64,000 nucleotides of DNA from JBDWFY01 sp039976075 (GCA_039976075.1 JBDWFY010000001.1:1302001-1366000); one strand, 5' to 3'; positions 33,834 through 43,784 are shown, numbered from the stretch's first letter. The notes: generated by a model not told the origin, from the letters alone. Program-made: numbers and translations.

Positions 33834-34724
33834 CTATGGGGCGGCTCCATTTGCAACCAACGCCCCACCGAACCGACCGGGATCGCCGACGATGATTGCC
33901 TTTGGACCGGGTGCCTTGGTGCCCCCGTCCCTTTTGTCGCTTGGAAGTGCAAGCGCGCCTTCTTCCAGGCCGTAGAGGCCCGCAAGATCGTCTTGACCAA
34001 TCTGAGCAACCGGACCGTCGTAAATGACGGCACCGTCTTTGAGCGCGACAATGCGCTTGAAGTGCTTGAACGCATGGTCAATTTGATGAAGTGAAACAAC
34101 GACTGTCGTTCCGTCTTTTTGATTGATTTCGCACAGCATGGTCATCACGATCTCCGCCGAGGCAGGATCCAGCGATGCAATTGGCTCATCCGCCAGAATC
34201 AACCGGGCTTCCTGGCACAATGCGCGCGCAATGGCGCCGCGTTGTTGCTGGCCACCTGACAGGGTAGATGCGCGCTGATGGGCATATTCAGCCATCCCCA
34301 CGCGCTCAAGCGCCTGAAGTGCCTTGATCCGATCTTCTGTGCTGAATTGCCCGGTCAGCCCCCGCCAGCCAGACATGCGACCCAAACGCCCGGCAAGAAC
34401 GTTGGTCAGGAGCGACAGACGCGAAACCAGATTGAATTGCTGGAATATGACACCCACATTGCGGCGCATCGATCGCATATAGGCTGTGGTCCGACCATTG
34501 AGTTGAACGGGTTGGTCAAACAGCGAGATGCGGCCCTCGGTGTGTTTGTCAATCAGTTCCAGGCTGCTGACTGAACGAATAAGAGTAGATTTACCTGAAC
34601 CTGAGGCCCCGATCAGCGCGACCATTTCTCCAGGTTCGATTGTGAGGTCAATCCCTTTCAAGACTGCCTGGTGCGAGACAAAGGACTTGTAGACATTGCT
34701 GAGATGTATCGCGGTAGTACGCAT
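33834..34724 (-). CDS. phnC: Phosphonate ABC transporter ATPase
   Basis: ATP-binding subunit, 296 residues. Walker A GASGSGKST, Q-loop VIFQQFNLV, signature LSGGQQQRG, Walker B LILADEPIASLDP and H-loop VVVSLHQ, all intact. The PhnC-specific segment RLGRMSGWRG is present. A C-terminal tail of about 40 residues after the ATPase fold is longer than usual and looks disordered (KRDGGTKAPGPKA). First gene of phnCDE, with GGAGGGG before the ATG and a Pho box about 47 bp upstream, so it is predicted to be induced by PhoB under phosphate limitation. Confidence 0.95.
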   Translation of the reverse strand: MRTTAIHLSNVYKSFVSHQAVLKGIDLTIEPGEMVALIGASGSGKSTLIRSVSSLELIDKHTEGRISLFDQPVQLNGRTTAYMRSMRRNVGVIFQQFNLVSRLSLLTNVLAGRLGRMSGWRGLTGQFSTEDRIKALQALERVGMAEYAHQRASTLSGGQQQRGAIARALCQEARLILADEPIASLDPASAEIVMTMLCEINQKDGTTVVVSLHQIDHAFKHFKRIVALKDGAVIYDGPVAQIGQDDLAGLYGLEEGALALPSDKRDGGTKAPGPKAIIVGDPGRFGGALVANGAAP

Positions 34725-34770
34725 GGTCGGGCCCCTCCAGACTGACTGGAGGCGCTGATATCATTGGGCC

Positions 34771-34799
34771 GTGACAGCTTTTTTACCGTTATCTGACAG
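34771..34799 (-). promoter_or_regulatory. Pho box upstream of phnC
   Basis: On the minus strand three units at the 11-bp spacing of PhoB sites: CTGTCAG, CGGTAAA, CTGTCAC, separated by 4-bp AT-rich spacers. The first and third match the consensus CTGTCAT at six of seven positions. The site ends about 47 bp before phnC. Confidence 0.8.
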
Positions 34800-35410
34800 A
34801 TTTGTTACATCGGGGAAGCGTCCGGTCATTTTGCCTCTCCAGAAGGCATACTGTGCCACCCCGTTTGAACAATACTCCCCATCTTGACACTCTCGCACAC
34901 CAACACTCCAAGCGCCTATTCGTTGGGAAGGAATCGAAGCAATATCAACTTTCCAATGAAATGAAGCCCTAGATTTTCACGCGGTTACCGCACCAATCAC
35001 AACAAAAAACAGCATTTCCACCGATGACACCCAAACTTACACAATCGAATGCACGCTTTTTTTTGAGAAAAGGCTCAATATTTTTCAGTCATTCTCAAAG
35101 TAAACACCCAACGACCAAACAAAGACGCATCAAAAACTCACAAAAACAGTCGAATAAGTATATTCACGTATCAGTATATTTTCGCCGCAAATTAATTTTT
35201 ACATATATATTTATGTATAAAAATAATGTATGCATAATTTAATATAACTACTTAGAAAAAACTGGTTAATTATCTTAAAATTTTGCAAATTGCTAAAGTA
35301 TAAATACATCTATTTACTAATGGTATACATAATATTTCCTAACAACCTTCTCATTTGTTATGAATTTGAAAATAATTTTACATTTAAACTCTCCGTAATT
35401 GGAGGGCACA
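34800..35410 (+). other. 611-bp AT-rich intergenic region
   Basis: Between phnC and the first chemoreceptor, divergent. From about 35030 it becomes very AT-rich with long A/T runs. A 72-codon frame (35024-35242) is low-complexity Lys/Phe/Tyr-rich and lacks a ribosome site, so it is not called. It should hold the chemoreceptor promoter; I cannot pick one among the many TATAAT-like words. Confidence 0.5.
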
Positions 35411-37471
35411 ATGATAAAATCACTTCGCACACAAATAGCTGTATTGGCCTTAGTGCCACTCACAGGTCTCATCATACTGGCCGGCGTTTCAATCTACGAG
35501 AAATATGTCGAACGGCATCACCATGAAATAATTCAACCACTGAGTTACATTGCCGAGCAATCCGCTAACCTGATTCATGAACTTCAAAAGGAACGCGGAA
35601 AATCGGCCGCAATGATCAGCTCGGAGTTTAATCCTACCAAGCAGACGGTTGTTGCAGAACAGCGCACCCTGACCGACATAGAGCTGGCAAAATTTCTCAA
35701 AATGATCGACGGCTTCCATATTGACGACGAACTGGTCATGGGCGAATTCGAGATCATTGAAAAGGATCTGAAGAAAATAACCGGTATTCGTTCTGCCAAC
35801 GACGCAGGAAAAATGACGGTTACGCAGAATGTGGCCGCTTACAGTGCCCTCATATACGATATGATACACTTGGCTGGACGTATCACGGAGGCCAGTCCTT
35901 CCGAGGCGGTAACGCTGGAGCTTGTTGCGTTTCTGACCCTGACCGAGGCGAATGAGCAAGGCGGTGTTGCCCGCGCTATGGGGGCATCAATGATCGATGC
36001 CCATGCAGCGGGGAGCTTCACGTTCCCGCAATATGTCAAGTATCTGTCGAAAAGTGCCAAGGAAGAGGGCTATCTGGAAGAGTTCAAATTGCTCGGCACA
36101 AAGGACCAGATCGAACATTTCAGTAAAACCGTATCAGGGCCGGAAATCGATCGCTTTAAGGAAATCAAGGCCGTTCTCGAAATGCTACCGGTCACCGATG
36201 ATACACAAGGAATTACCGGTTCGGAGTTTTTTGACGCAGCAACAAAACGGGTCAATCTCATTCATAAAGTATCGATTGATATGATCCACCGGGCTGAGAA
36301 GGCGGTTGACGCAGATCTTGCCGAGATTGATTTTGAAATGACGCTGATCATTGCATTGGCAGCCCTTATCCTTCTGGCTACAATCGCGGTTGTTGTCTGG
36401 CAGATCCGCGCCATAATCGGCATGATGGCAACAACCCGATCATTCATTTCAGAGTTGGCTGAAGGCAACACAGATGTAGAGATCAGCCTCAATGACCGTC
36501 CGGATGCCATTGGAGATATTGCCCGGGCGGCGGAAGTATTCCGCGCGAATGCGATTGAACGACAATCACTTCAACAAGCCAACGAAATCCGCGTACAAGA
36601 TGACCGACACCGGCAGGAAAAGGTCGATGAACTGGTTGGCCATTTCCGGGATACATCCAGGAACCTGCTTGGTGAAGTTTCCAACAATATGGATTCCCTG
36701 CAGCAAACCTCGCAATCGCTGAATGCTATTGCTCACGATACCAACGGCCAGGCAAGTGTTGCGGCGGAAGCATCAGAAGCTGCGTCTGAAAGTGTCCAGG
36801 CCGTTGCAGCGGCAGCCGAACAACTGGCAACGTCGATAGAAGAGATTGGTAGGCAAGTTGATCAAGCCTCCACTGTTGCAAATGAAGCAACAGGTGCGGC
36901 AAGAGATACCAATGACAAGATCGGTGGTCTTGCCGAGGCGGCAGAACGCATCGGGGCGGTCATAAATCTCATTCAGGACATCGCCGAGCAGACCAACCTT
37001 CTGGCGCTGAATGCCACTATTGAGGCGGCCCGTGCCGGTGAAATGGGCAAGGGATTTGCGGTTGTAGCATCGGAAGTCAAAGAACTTGCGACCCAGACAT
37101 CCAAAGCAACAGAGGAGATTTCCTCGCAAGTTGCCGGTATCCAGTCCGCCACCGGCGAGTCCGTTGATGCCATTCGGCTGATTTCCGGACAAATGGAGGA
37201 AATCAACCAGTTTACTACGGCGATCGCGGCAGCAGTGGAACAGCAGAGTGCGGCAACCGGCGAAATCACCCGGAGTGTTCAGAAGGCGGCAGAGGGCACA
37301 CGGTCCGTTGCCACAAATATGGAGACTGTCACTGGCTCCTTCTCGAAGGCGAGTGGCTCAGCCGAAGAGGTCGGAACGGCATCGCACGAGGCGGTGGAGA
37401 AAACCCAGCAGATCCGACAGACGGTGGATTCCTTCCTCGAAAACGTCGCCGCTGCTCAGCGTAGCGCCTGA
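35411..37471 (+). CDS. Methyl-accepting chemotaxis protein with NIT sensor domain
   Basis: Chemoreceptor of 686 residues. Membrane helix 1 (QIAVLALVPLTGLIILAGVSI), a periplasmic all-helical NIT domain of about 270 residues with the hallmark QKERGKSAAMIS, helix 2 (MTLIIALAALILLATIAVVV), HAMP, and a cytoplasmic signalling domain whose tip reads IQDIAEQTNLLALNATIEAARAG (cited in part, about residues 520-545). NIT domains were described as nitrate/nitrite sensors, but the ligand of this one is unknown. No CheB/CheR docking pentapeptide is visible at the C terminus. GGAGG lies 5 bp before the ATG. It precedes phoX in the same direction but is separated by a strong terminator. Confidence 0.93.
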   Translation: MIKSLRTQIAVLALVPLTGLIILAGVSIYEKYVERHHHEIIQPLSYIAEQSANLIHELQKERGKSAAMISSEFNPTKQTVVAEQRTLTDIELAKFLKMIDGFHIDDELVMGEFEIIEKDLKKITGIRSANDAGKMTVTQNVAAYSALIYDMIHLAGRITEASPSEAVTLELVAFLTLTEANEQGGVARAMGASMIDAHAAGSFTFPQYVKYLSKSAKEEGYLEEFKLLGTKDQIEHFSKTVSGPEIDRFKEIKAVLEMLPVTDDTQGITGSEFFDAATKRVNLIHKVSIDMIHRAEKAVDADLAEIDFEMTLIIALAALILLATIAVVVWQIRAIIGMMATTRSFISELAEGNTDVEISLNDRPDAIGDIARAAEVFRANAIERQSLQQANEIRVQDDRHRQEKVDELVGHFRDTSRNLLGEVSNNMDSLQQTSQSLNAIAHDTNGQASVAAEASEAASESVQAVAAAAEQLATSIEEIGRQVDQASTVANEATGAARDTNDKIGGLAEAAERIGAVINLIQDIAEQTNLLALNATIEAARAGEMGKGFAVVASEVKELATQTSKATEEISSQVAGIQSATGESVDAIRLISGQMEEINQFTTAIAAAVEQQSAATGEITRSVQKAAEGTRSVATNMETVTGSFSKASGSAEEVGTASHEAVEKTQQIRQTVDSFLENVAAAQRSA

Positions 37472-37493
37472 CCAACAGGGTCTGTTCAAATTA

Positions 37494-37523
37494 AAAACCG
37501 GCGGTCGTTAAACCGCCGGTTTT
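37494..37523 (+). terminator. Rho-independent terminator after the NIT chemoreceptor
   Basis: 12-bp perfect stem AAAACCGGCGGT / ACCGCCGGTTTT with a 6-nt loop, followed by CTTTTG. The A-run on the left would let it act in both directions. Confidence 0.92.
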
Positions 37524-37585
37524 CTTTTGCCCGGTCGATATCCAGGCTAACGTGCCCTCAAAGCATTTTGTCCAAACATTTCAAA

Positions 37586-37625
37586 TTGTCATCGAACCTT
37601 TATTCGATTGTCATCTGAGACTTTT
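37586..37625 (+). promoter_or_regulatory. Multi-unit Pho box upstream of phoX
   Basis: Four 7-bp units in exact 11-bp register: TTGTCAT (37586), CCTTTAT (37597), TTGTCAT (37608) and GACTTTT (37619). The two TTGTCAT units differ from consensus CTGTCAT in one base. The site lies 90-130 bp upstream of phoX and none of the flanking genes shares it. Confidence 0.82.
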
Positions 37626-37714
37626 ATCGCAGCGACACCCCGAATGACACACAGAGTTATCAGCGTGGAGAGCATTTCAGGGCGCACTTAATCTAAAGCT
37701 GTGGAGAGATCAGC

Positions 37715-39607
37715 ATGTCCGTTTCAGAAAGTAATAATCTGTCATTCGACGATTTTGATGAGGTAGGTAACACACGACCAGAGGAGAGTGACTTCGACCA
37801 AATTGTTGAAAGTGCCATTTCGCGCCGCGGCTTTATGAGTGTGGTCGCCATGGGTACAGGGGCGTTTCTTGTCAGCACAAATGGTCTTCTCTCATCGACC
37901 GCACATGCGTCGGACAAGTTTGGCTTTTCACAGATCCCTGCCAATACCGAAGACACAGTCACCGTCCCGGCGGGCTATGACTGGGAGGTTGTACTGAAGT
38001 GGGGCGATCCGCTTTGGACTGATGCACCCCCCTTCGACCAGTCCACCCGCGGCACTGGTGAGAGCCAGGAAAAAGCCTTCGGCGACAATAATGACGGGAT
38101 GGCGCTGTTCTCGGTGGATGGACGGAATATTCTTGCAGTCAACAACGAATACACCAACCGCGACATCATCTATGCCGCACGAAAAACCAAGCTTCCGGAA
38201 AACGACGATGATGTCAGAAAAGGAAAGGCGGCCCACGGCGTAACCATCGTTGAGGTAGTCCAGAAAGATGGCAAATGGTCGATTGTGCCAGACTCGCAAT
38301 TTAACCGACGGATCACCGGCGATACCCCGATGGAGCTGACGGGCCCAGCCCGCGGTCATGATCTTGTGAAAACCGCCGCTGATCCGGATGGCACAACGCC
38401 ACTTGGGACCTGGAACAATTGCGGCAACGGTCGCACTCCATGGGGTACCTACCTCGCGTGCGAGGAGAACTTCAATGGTTACTTCTCCTCCAGCAATCCG
38501 GATCTGAAGCCAAGTGCCGAACTTTCCCGCTATGGTGTAAAAACCGAGGATTGGGGCTATGGCTGGGCGACGGCTGACGAACGCTTTGACATTTCAAAAC
38601 ATCCCAATGAGCCTAATCGCGCTGGATACATCGTGGAAATTGATCCCGCGGACCCGAACGCGACACCGAAAAAACGGTCTGCACTGGGTCGTTTCAAGCA
38701 TGAAAATGCAGAAGTTGTAGTCGCCGACAATGGAAAAATCGTTGTGTATATGGGCGATGATGAACGCGGGGAGTTCCTCTACAAGTTCGTGTCCGAGGGT
38801 ACGTATTCAGAAGGAGGCGACAATTCCGCTTTGCTTGACGCAGGCACTCTTTATGTCGCCAAATTCCACGACGATCAGACAGGAGAATGGCTTGAGCTGT
38901 CTCCTGCAACGACCGGAATGGCGAGCCAGGCCGACATCGCTATCCACACGAGGCAGGCAGCATCGGCCGTTGGCGCAACGACAATGGACAGGCCCGAATG
39001 GGTGGCAGCCAATCCGACAAAAGCCGAAGTCTATTGCGCCCTGACCAACAACAAGAACCGTGGCATCAAACCCAACGCTGGCGGCGATGCGACCCCGGTT
39101 GGCGGTCCAAACCCACGCGAAGCCAATAAGTACGGCCAGATTGTCAGATGGATGCCCGACAACGGTGACCATACCGCTTCGGCGTTCAACTGGAATCTTT
39201 ACGTACTGGCCGGGAACCCCGATGTTCACTCAGATGATCGCAAAGGTTCCGACAACATCAATTCAGGCAATATGTTCAACTCTCCCGACGGCATCGGTTT
39301 TGATACACAGGGGCGATTGTGGATACAGACCGACGGCAACTATACCAACGAAAAGGATTTTGCCGGCATGGGCAACAACCAGATGCTTGTTGGCGACACC
39401 GATACCGGCGAAATCCGCCGTTTCCTCGTGGGGCCAAAAGAAGCCGAAGTGACCGGCATCACCTGGAGTGGTGACAAGAAAACCCTGTTTGTCGGCATTC
39501 AGCATCCGGGTGAGAAGGGAGACAGTCATTTTCCCGAGGGTGGAGATACAGCCCCTCGTTCGGCCGTGATCGCGGTAACCCGTCAGGATGGCGCAGCATT
39601 TGGCTAG
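37715..39607 (+). CDS. phoX: Alkaline phosphatase PhoX
   Basis: Secreted calcium/iron-dependent phosphatase that releases phosphate from phosphomonoesters, 630 residues. Twin-arginine signal with SRRGFMSVVAMGTGAFLV (about residues 32-49), long for a Tat leader but normal for PhoX. Then the six-bladed beta-propeller: EYTNRD, the metal- and substrate-binding segments NCGNGRTPWGTYLACEENF (about residues 236-254) and VVYMGDDERGEF-like IVVYMGDDERGEFLYKF, and near the C terminus SPDGIGFDTQGRLWIQTDG. All look complete. Its Pho box predicts induction by phosphate starvation. It is flanked by chemoreceptors on both sides, which may link phosphate stress to taxis. Confidence 0.95.
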   Translation: MSVSESNNLSFDDFDEVGNTRPEESDFDQIVESAISRRGFMSVVAMGTGAFLVSTNGLLSSTAHASDKFGFSQIPANTEDTVTVPAGYDWEVVLKWGDPLWTDAPPFDQSTRGTGESQEKAFGDNNDGMALFSVDGRNILAVNNEYTNRDIIYAARKTKLPENDDDVRKGKAAHGVTIVEVVQKDGKWSIVPDSQFNRRITGDTPMELTGPARGHDLVKTAADPDGTTPLGTWNNCGNGRTPWGTYLACEENFNGYFSSSNPDLKPSAELSRYGVKTEDWGYGWATADERFDISKHPNEPNRAGYIVEIDPADPNATPKKRSALGRFKHENAEVVVADNGKIVVYMGDDERGEFLYKFVSEGTYSEGGDNSALLDAGTLYVAKFHDDQTGEWLELSPATTGMASQADIAIHTRQAASAVGATTMDRPEWVAANPTKAEVYCALTNNKNRGIKPNAGGDATPVGGPNPREANKYGQIVRWMPDNGDHTASAFNWNLYVLAGNPDVHSDDRKGSDNINSGNMFNSPDGIGFDTQGRLWIQTDGNYTNEKDFAGMGNNQMLVGDTDTGEIRRFLVGPKEAEVTGITWSGDKKTLFVGIQHPGEKGDSHFPEGGDTAPRSAVIAVTRQDGAAFG

Positions 39608-39655
39608 GGCAGTCTGAATTTTGGTCAATTATACTGGTTGGCAGTAAACGAAAAA

Positions 39656-39689
39656 ATCGCGGCGACATTTCTTACTATGTCGCCGCGAT
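39656..39689. terminator. Bidirectional terminator between phoX and chemoreceptor 2
   Basis: 12-bp perfect stem ATCGCGGCGACA / TGTCGCCGCGAT with a 10-nt loop. Six A precede it, giving a T-tract for minus-strand transcripts; CTTCT follows on the plus strand. Serves the convergent phoX and chemoreceptor genes. Confidence 0.88.
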
Positions 39690-39726
39690 CTTCTGAATAG
39701 TGATACCGGTCGTCGGTCAGAGACCA

Positions 39727-41892
39727 TCAGGCTGCAGCAACATCCCGCAAGAAACGTTCAATCGTTCCGGACAGGTGTTCCGTCCGTTCGTTAACGGCAT
39801 TGGCGGCCAAACGCACCTGCGCGGCAGACTGCCCCGTCTCTCCTATCGAAGAACTCACAGCTGCAATATTGGCAACAATGCCCTGCGTGCCTTGCGCAGC
39901 CTGGTTGACATTTACATTGATTTCAGATGTTGCCGCGCCCTGCTGTTCCACTGCACTGGAAATGGTTTGTGTATAGGTATTGACCTCATCCATGGTGTTG
40001 GCAATCGCATCGATGGCCGCCACCGCTTCGGTCGTCGACCCCTGCAGCGTATTAATCTGCGTGGAGATCTCTTCCGTTGCCTTCGCCGTTTGCTCCGCCA
40101 GCTGTTTGACCTCAGAGGCAACAACCGCAAACCCCTTGCCGGCATCCCCGGCCCTGGCCGCTTCAATCGTCGCGTTCAGAGCCAGCAGGTTGGTCTGCTC
40201 GGCAATATCCTGGATGAGAGCAACAACCGCCCCAATATTTGTGGCCGCTTCTGCAAGACTGGCCACTTTCTCGTTTGTCGATTGTGCAGAAACCGTTGCC
40301 TGACCGACTGTCTGGGAGGTCGTTTCCACCTGGCGGCTGATTTCAGAAATGGACGCCGCCAGTTGTTCGGCAGATGCGGCGACAGTCTGGACGTTCACGG
40401 ATGCTTCTTCCGTCGTGGATGCAGCGGAATTGGCCTCGTCACTGGTTGCGTCAGCCAGTTGTGTCAGAATATCGGACGTGGCATTCATGGCTTCCGTATT
40501 GTCCGCAACCTCCTGAAGCGCATTCTCAACTTCACCCTTGAAACTTTCAATCAAACCATCGATACGGTTTTGACGTCCCATCCGTTCCTGCTCGGCTTCC
40601 TGGGAGGCCGACTCCAGCCGCTGCCGTTCGCTCATACTGTCGCGGAACACCACCACAGCTTTTGTCATGTCGCCAATTTCATCGCTTCGCTCAGCACCCT
40701 CCAGCGCGACGTCGGTATTCCCTGCAGCCATTTTGTTCATGTCTGCAACCAACAGACCAATCGGACGTGTGACCCCCCGTGCCGCAAGCCACCCCACGAT
40801 GCCGACAACAACCAGAAGCACCAATCCGATAAAGGCCATGCTCAACCCAAGAGATTTGACTGGTGCCTGCGCTTCAGCAACGGATTGCATCGCAACGAAG
40901 GCGTATTTTCCATCACCCAGGTGATCGAAAGCCGTCGCAACGACCGCCATTGGTTCCGTGTGATTGGCATTCGCCACACCGCTGGCCGTTCCGTTTGCAA
41001 ACGCCTCGCTTAAAAACGGCAAGTCCGGTCTTGTTTGCAAAATGTCATTGGTATCTTTTGATGTAGCGGAGTCGTTCCGCATCAGGCCGTCTTCGCCTAC
41101 GAGGATGAATTCTCCCGTTTCGCCCAGACCTGTGTCATGACTGAGTGTTGCATTGATCCGATCAACCGGCATCTGAAATGCCAGTGCACCCATCAATTTA
41201 CCCGCTGGATCAAATACCGGCCGCGCAATGAAACTTGCGGCAGCACCATTACTCGGTCCGTAACCCTTGAAGTCCGTGAACACAGAACGGTCTTTTTCAC
41301 TCGCAATTATCGCCTTCTGGAACACTATGCCAAGGTCTGTATCAGCCCACTCACCTCCGCCCTCGGCGAAATTTGTTGCAAAATCGGCCTCTTTGAAAAC
41401 CGAGTAAACGAGATTGCCCTTCGCATCGAAGAGAAATAGATCGTAGTAACCACCACTCTCCTGAATTTCGCGAAAAATCGGGTGGAATTTGGCATGAACA
41501 ACATCGTAGTGAGATCCCGTTTCGGCCTTATCAAGCAATTGTTTTTCACCAATTGGATGCGGATTCTCGTCAATGTAGGCTTTTTTCAGACTCTCTGTCG
41601 GATTGCCACCGAGCATCTTCCAGGCGTTCCATGTGCCACCGAATTCTTTCAATGCGTCCGCCGTCATCAGATTGCGCGACAGAAGTGTCAGCTCAGCATC
41701 GATGTTCTTGAAGTAGTCTTCAATGATCGTTTTGCCGGTCTGGGATGCGGATTGCAGGCGCTGATTCGTAATGTCCGACAATGTTGCGGAGGCGGTTACG
41801 TAACTTCCAACACCAATACCTGTTCCAAGAATGATCGCAGCCCCCAAAACAAGAGCAGGAAGTTTTTTCGTCAATCGCATATTATTAAACAC
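39727..41892 (-). CDS. Methyl-accepting chemotaxis protein with Cache-type sensor
   Basis: Chemoreceptor of 721 residues. Membrane helix 1 (LPALVLGAAIILGTGIGVGSY), a large periplasmic domain (about 35-370) of double-Cache type with YYDLFLFDAKGNLVYSV, FIARPVFDPAGKLMGALAFQ and GETGEFILVGEDGLMRND, helix 2 (MAFIGLVLLVVVGIVGWLAA), HAMP, and signalling tip IQDIAEQTNLLALNATIE. The best start is the GTG at 41892, with AGGAGGG 7 bp upstream; the ATG at 41880 lies too far from it. Cache domains bind amino acids, organic acids or purines; the ligand is unknown. Convergent with phoX. Confidence 0.92.
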   Translation of the reverse strand: MFNNMRLTKKLPALVLGAAIILGTGIGVGSYVTASATLSDITNQRLQSASQTGKTIIEDYFKNIDAELTLLSRNLMTADALKEFGGTWNAWKMLGGNPTESLKKAYIDENPHPIGEKQLLDKAETGSHYDVVHAKFHPIFREIQESGGYYDLFLFDAKGNLVYSVFKEADFATNFAEGGGEWADTDLGIVFQKAIIASEKDRSVFTDFKGYGPSNGAAASFIARPVFDPAGKLMGALAFQMPVDRINATLSHDTGLGETGEFILVGEDGLMRNDSATSKDTNDILQTRPDLPFLSEAFANGTASGVANANHTEPMAVVATAFDHLGDGKYAFVAMQSVAEAQAPVKSLGLSMAFIGLVLLVVVGIVGWLAARGVTRPIGLLVADMNKMAAGNTDVALEGAERSDEIGDMTKAVVVFRDSMSERQRLESASQEAEQERMGRQNRIDGLIESFKGEVENALQEVADNTEAMNATSDILTQLADATSDEANSAASTTEEASVNVQTVAASAEQLAASISEISRQVETTSQTVGQATVSAQSTNEKVASLAEAATNIGAVVALIQDIAEQTNLLALNATIEAARAGDAGKGFAVVASEVKQLAEQTAKATEEISTQINTLQGSTTEAVAAIDAIANTMDEVNTYTQTISSAVEQQGAATSEINVNVNQAAQGTQGIVANIAAVSSSIGETGQSAAQVRLAANAVNERTEHLSGTIERFLRDVAAA

Positions 41893-42385
41893 AGGTATCC
41901 CTCCTGGGCTTTCTGTGAGCCCGACAAGCATAGAATAATAATGTCCCGAAATTCGCCCCCGCCCTCTTCCGGAAATGGTTATCGGAGGATGCGCATTTAT
42001 GGTTAAATATTTGCAAACTGATCGACTAATGCATACGTTTTTGCATTAATTTAACGTTGCGTCACAACGGGCATTAAACTTTAGTATAATGAAAATGAAC
42101 CGTTCACTCAGCCTGGGCTAAGCGGTGCTCATCTCAGCCAGACCAGGATAGTTGCCCCTGCACCGGGTCGAATTGAATCAACGTGGATGCATGCTGTGGC
42201 TGAAATTTGAGACAATCTGTGACGGAGGCTGACTCAGCAATTTCCTGGGCCATAGAGAACACGTGCAGGACGATGTTGGAGAAACCACACTCCTATCCCG
42301 GCAAACCTGCGCGCAACGCCGCTCGCGGGCTTTCAGATTTACGGGCGCTCATCTTGCAGTTCATTGTCGGACCGGCAGAACGCAT
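41893..42385 (-). other. 493-bp gap with an inverted repeat upstream of chemoreceptor 2
   Basis: Between the keto-acid cleavage gene and the chemoreceptor. TAATGCA / TGCATTA form a perfect 7-bp inverted repeat at 42027-42048 in an AT-rich stretch, a candidate operator for the chemoreceptor. A frame at 42207-42596 on the plus strand overlaps the end of the next gene and is not called. Confidence 0.45.
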
Positions 42386-43234
42386 TCATGCTCCGGCAGG
42401 TTCCAGCCCGAGCATCTGGCGCGCCTGGCTGACTGTCGCAACCGGTCTTTCGTATTTTTCGCAAATGTCCGCCGCCCGCTTGATCAAGGCAGCGTTTGAC
42501 GGGGCAAGCGTCTGGCGGTCAAGGCGCACATTATCTTCCAGACCGGCCCGCGTGTGTCCACCAGCCGCAATCGCCCACTCATTGACGACAACCTGATTAG
42601 CGCCGATACCCGCCGCACACCATTGCGCCAAAGGAGCGCGCTCTTCCATAATGCGCGCATAAAAATCAAAGACATCCTTATCAACCGGCATTGCATTTTT
42701 CACCCCCATGACGAACTGAACATATAGCTTGCCGTAAAGACGTTGCTCTGAATGCATTTTGATGGCTTGCAGGATATGGCTCAGATCGAACGCTTCCACT
42801 TCCGGTGTAATCTGGTATTGACGCATCTCTGACGTCAGCCAGTCGATCAGATCGGGCGGATTTTCATATACGCGGGTCGGGAAGTTGTTCGACCCGACAG
42901 CCAGTGAGGCCATATCCGGACGCAGTGAGAGCATGCCGCCTCGCTCCTGCCCCGCACCTGAACGTCCACCTGTCGAAAACTGGATGATGACACCCGGACA
43001 ATGCCTCTCAAGACCGGATTTCAACTCTGCAAATTTTTCTGGATCCGACGTCGGCGTTTCATCCGGATTGCGCACATGCGCATGGATGATGGCAGCACCA
43101 GCCTCGACCGCTTCGTGGCTGCTTTCGATCTGCTCTGCAACGGAAATAGGTAGGGCCGGATTGCTGGCTTTGGTCGGCACCGACCCGGTAATGGCACAAC
43201 AGAGGATGCACGGCTTTTTAGAGGCATCAGACAT
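42386..43234 (-). CDS. Beta-keto acid cleavage enzyme (BKACE, DUF849)
   Basis: Zinc-dependent TIM-barrel enzyme that condenses a beta-keto acid with acetyl-CoA and cleaves it to acetoacetate and a new acyl-CoA, as in 3-keto-5-aminohexanoate cleavage (Kce). 282 residues. Visible family features: ILCCAITGSVPTKASNPALP at the start, GAAIIHAHVRNPDE with the metal-binding His-x-His, IIQFSTGGRSG, LAVGSNNFP, and GGHTRAGLEDNVR near the end. The ATG at 43234 has AGGAAA upstream; the longer frame is not needed. Members act on carnitine-derived dehydrocarnitine, lysine-derived or other keto acids; no pathway neighbour fixes the substrate here. Divergent from a MerR regulator. Confidence 0.93.
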   Translation of the reverse strand: MSDASKKPCILCCAITGSVPTKASNPALPISVAEQIESSHEAVEAGAAIIHAHVRNPDETPTSDPEKFAELKSGLERHCPGVIIQFSTGGRSGAGQERGGMLSLRPDMASLAVGSNNFPTRVYENPPDLIDWLTSEMRQYQITPEVEAFDLSHILQAIKMHSEQRLYGKLYVQFVMGVKNAMPVDKDVFDFYARIMEERAPLAQWCAAGIGANQVVVNEWAIAAGGHTRAGLEDNVRLDRQTLAPSNAALIKRAADICEKYERPVATVSQARQMLGLEPAGA

Positions 43235-43784
43235 CGAAATACTGTTTCCTTTGGTCCTGCAGATGAACGTCGATATCACGCATCCTGCCACAACGACCGG
43301 AAGTCATAATCGTCAGACCGGATGAAGCACAGCTTCCGATAGGAGCACGTCGGAGACATTGACCAACCGAACTTCCGGTGGAAATCTCCCCACCGGTTGC
43401 TGCGATAAGTATCTATATCTGCAATTCAATTTTTGGCCAACAATTGTGGCGCAGCGAGGCTGCCGGATTATGGAGCCGTCGCGCGTTCGAGCCCACGCAG
43501 AGCCGCAAAATCGAGAAAAGCAAAAATTGCCTCGACAATGTAACGGTTACTTACCTGTCAAAAGCTTGTCGTTTGGCAATCCATTCCTATCTTGTCTGGC
43601 AAAGCTGCACTGTTCTGTTTTGATTTGTCCAGCTTTCAATTTTCACATTGCATTCCGTTACAGACACGTTCGCCAGATGCGGCGGACCGGGCTTGCTCCG
43701 ATATATGCCGGCTGATCCTTCATGGGTCTGCGTACGGCTTCGCGATTGGACCGAGCTGACGAGGCACAAGGTAAAAGCACCAAA
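43235..43784 (+). other. 550-bp divergent intergenic region with a palindrome
   Basis: Between the keto-acid cleavage gene and merR-type regulator, so it should hold both promoters. GTAAC-G-GTTAC at 43540-43550 is a perfect small palindrome of the style bound by MerR regulators of acyl-CoA catabolism. Frames at 43359-43715 show no protein-like features. Confidence 0.45.

Noticed and set aside
35024..35242. 72-codon frame in the AT-rich gap before the NIT chemoreceptor
   Set aside because: Low-complexity product of AT-rich DNA without ribosome site.
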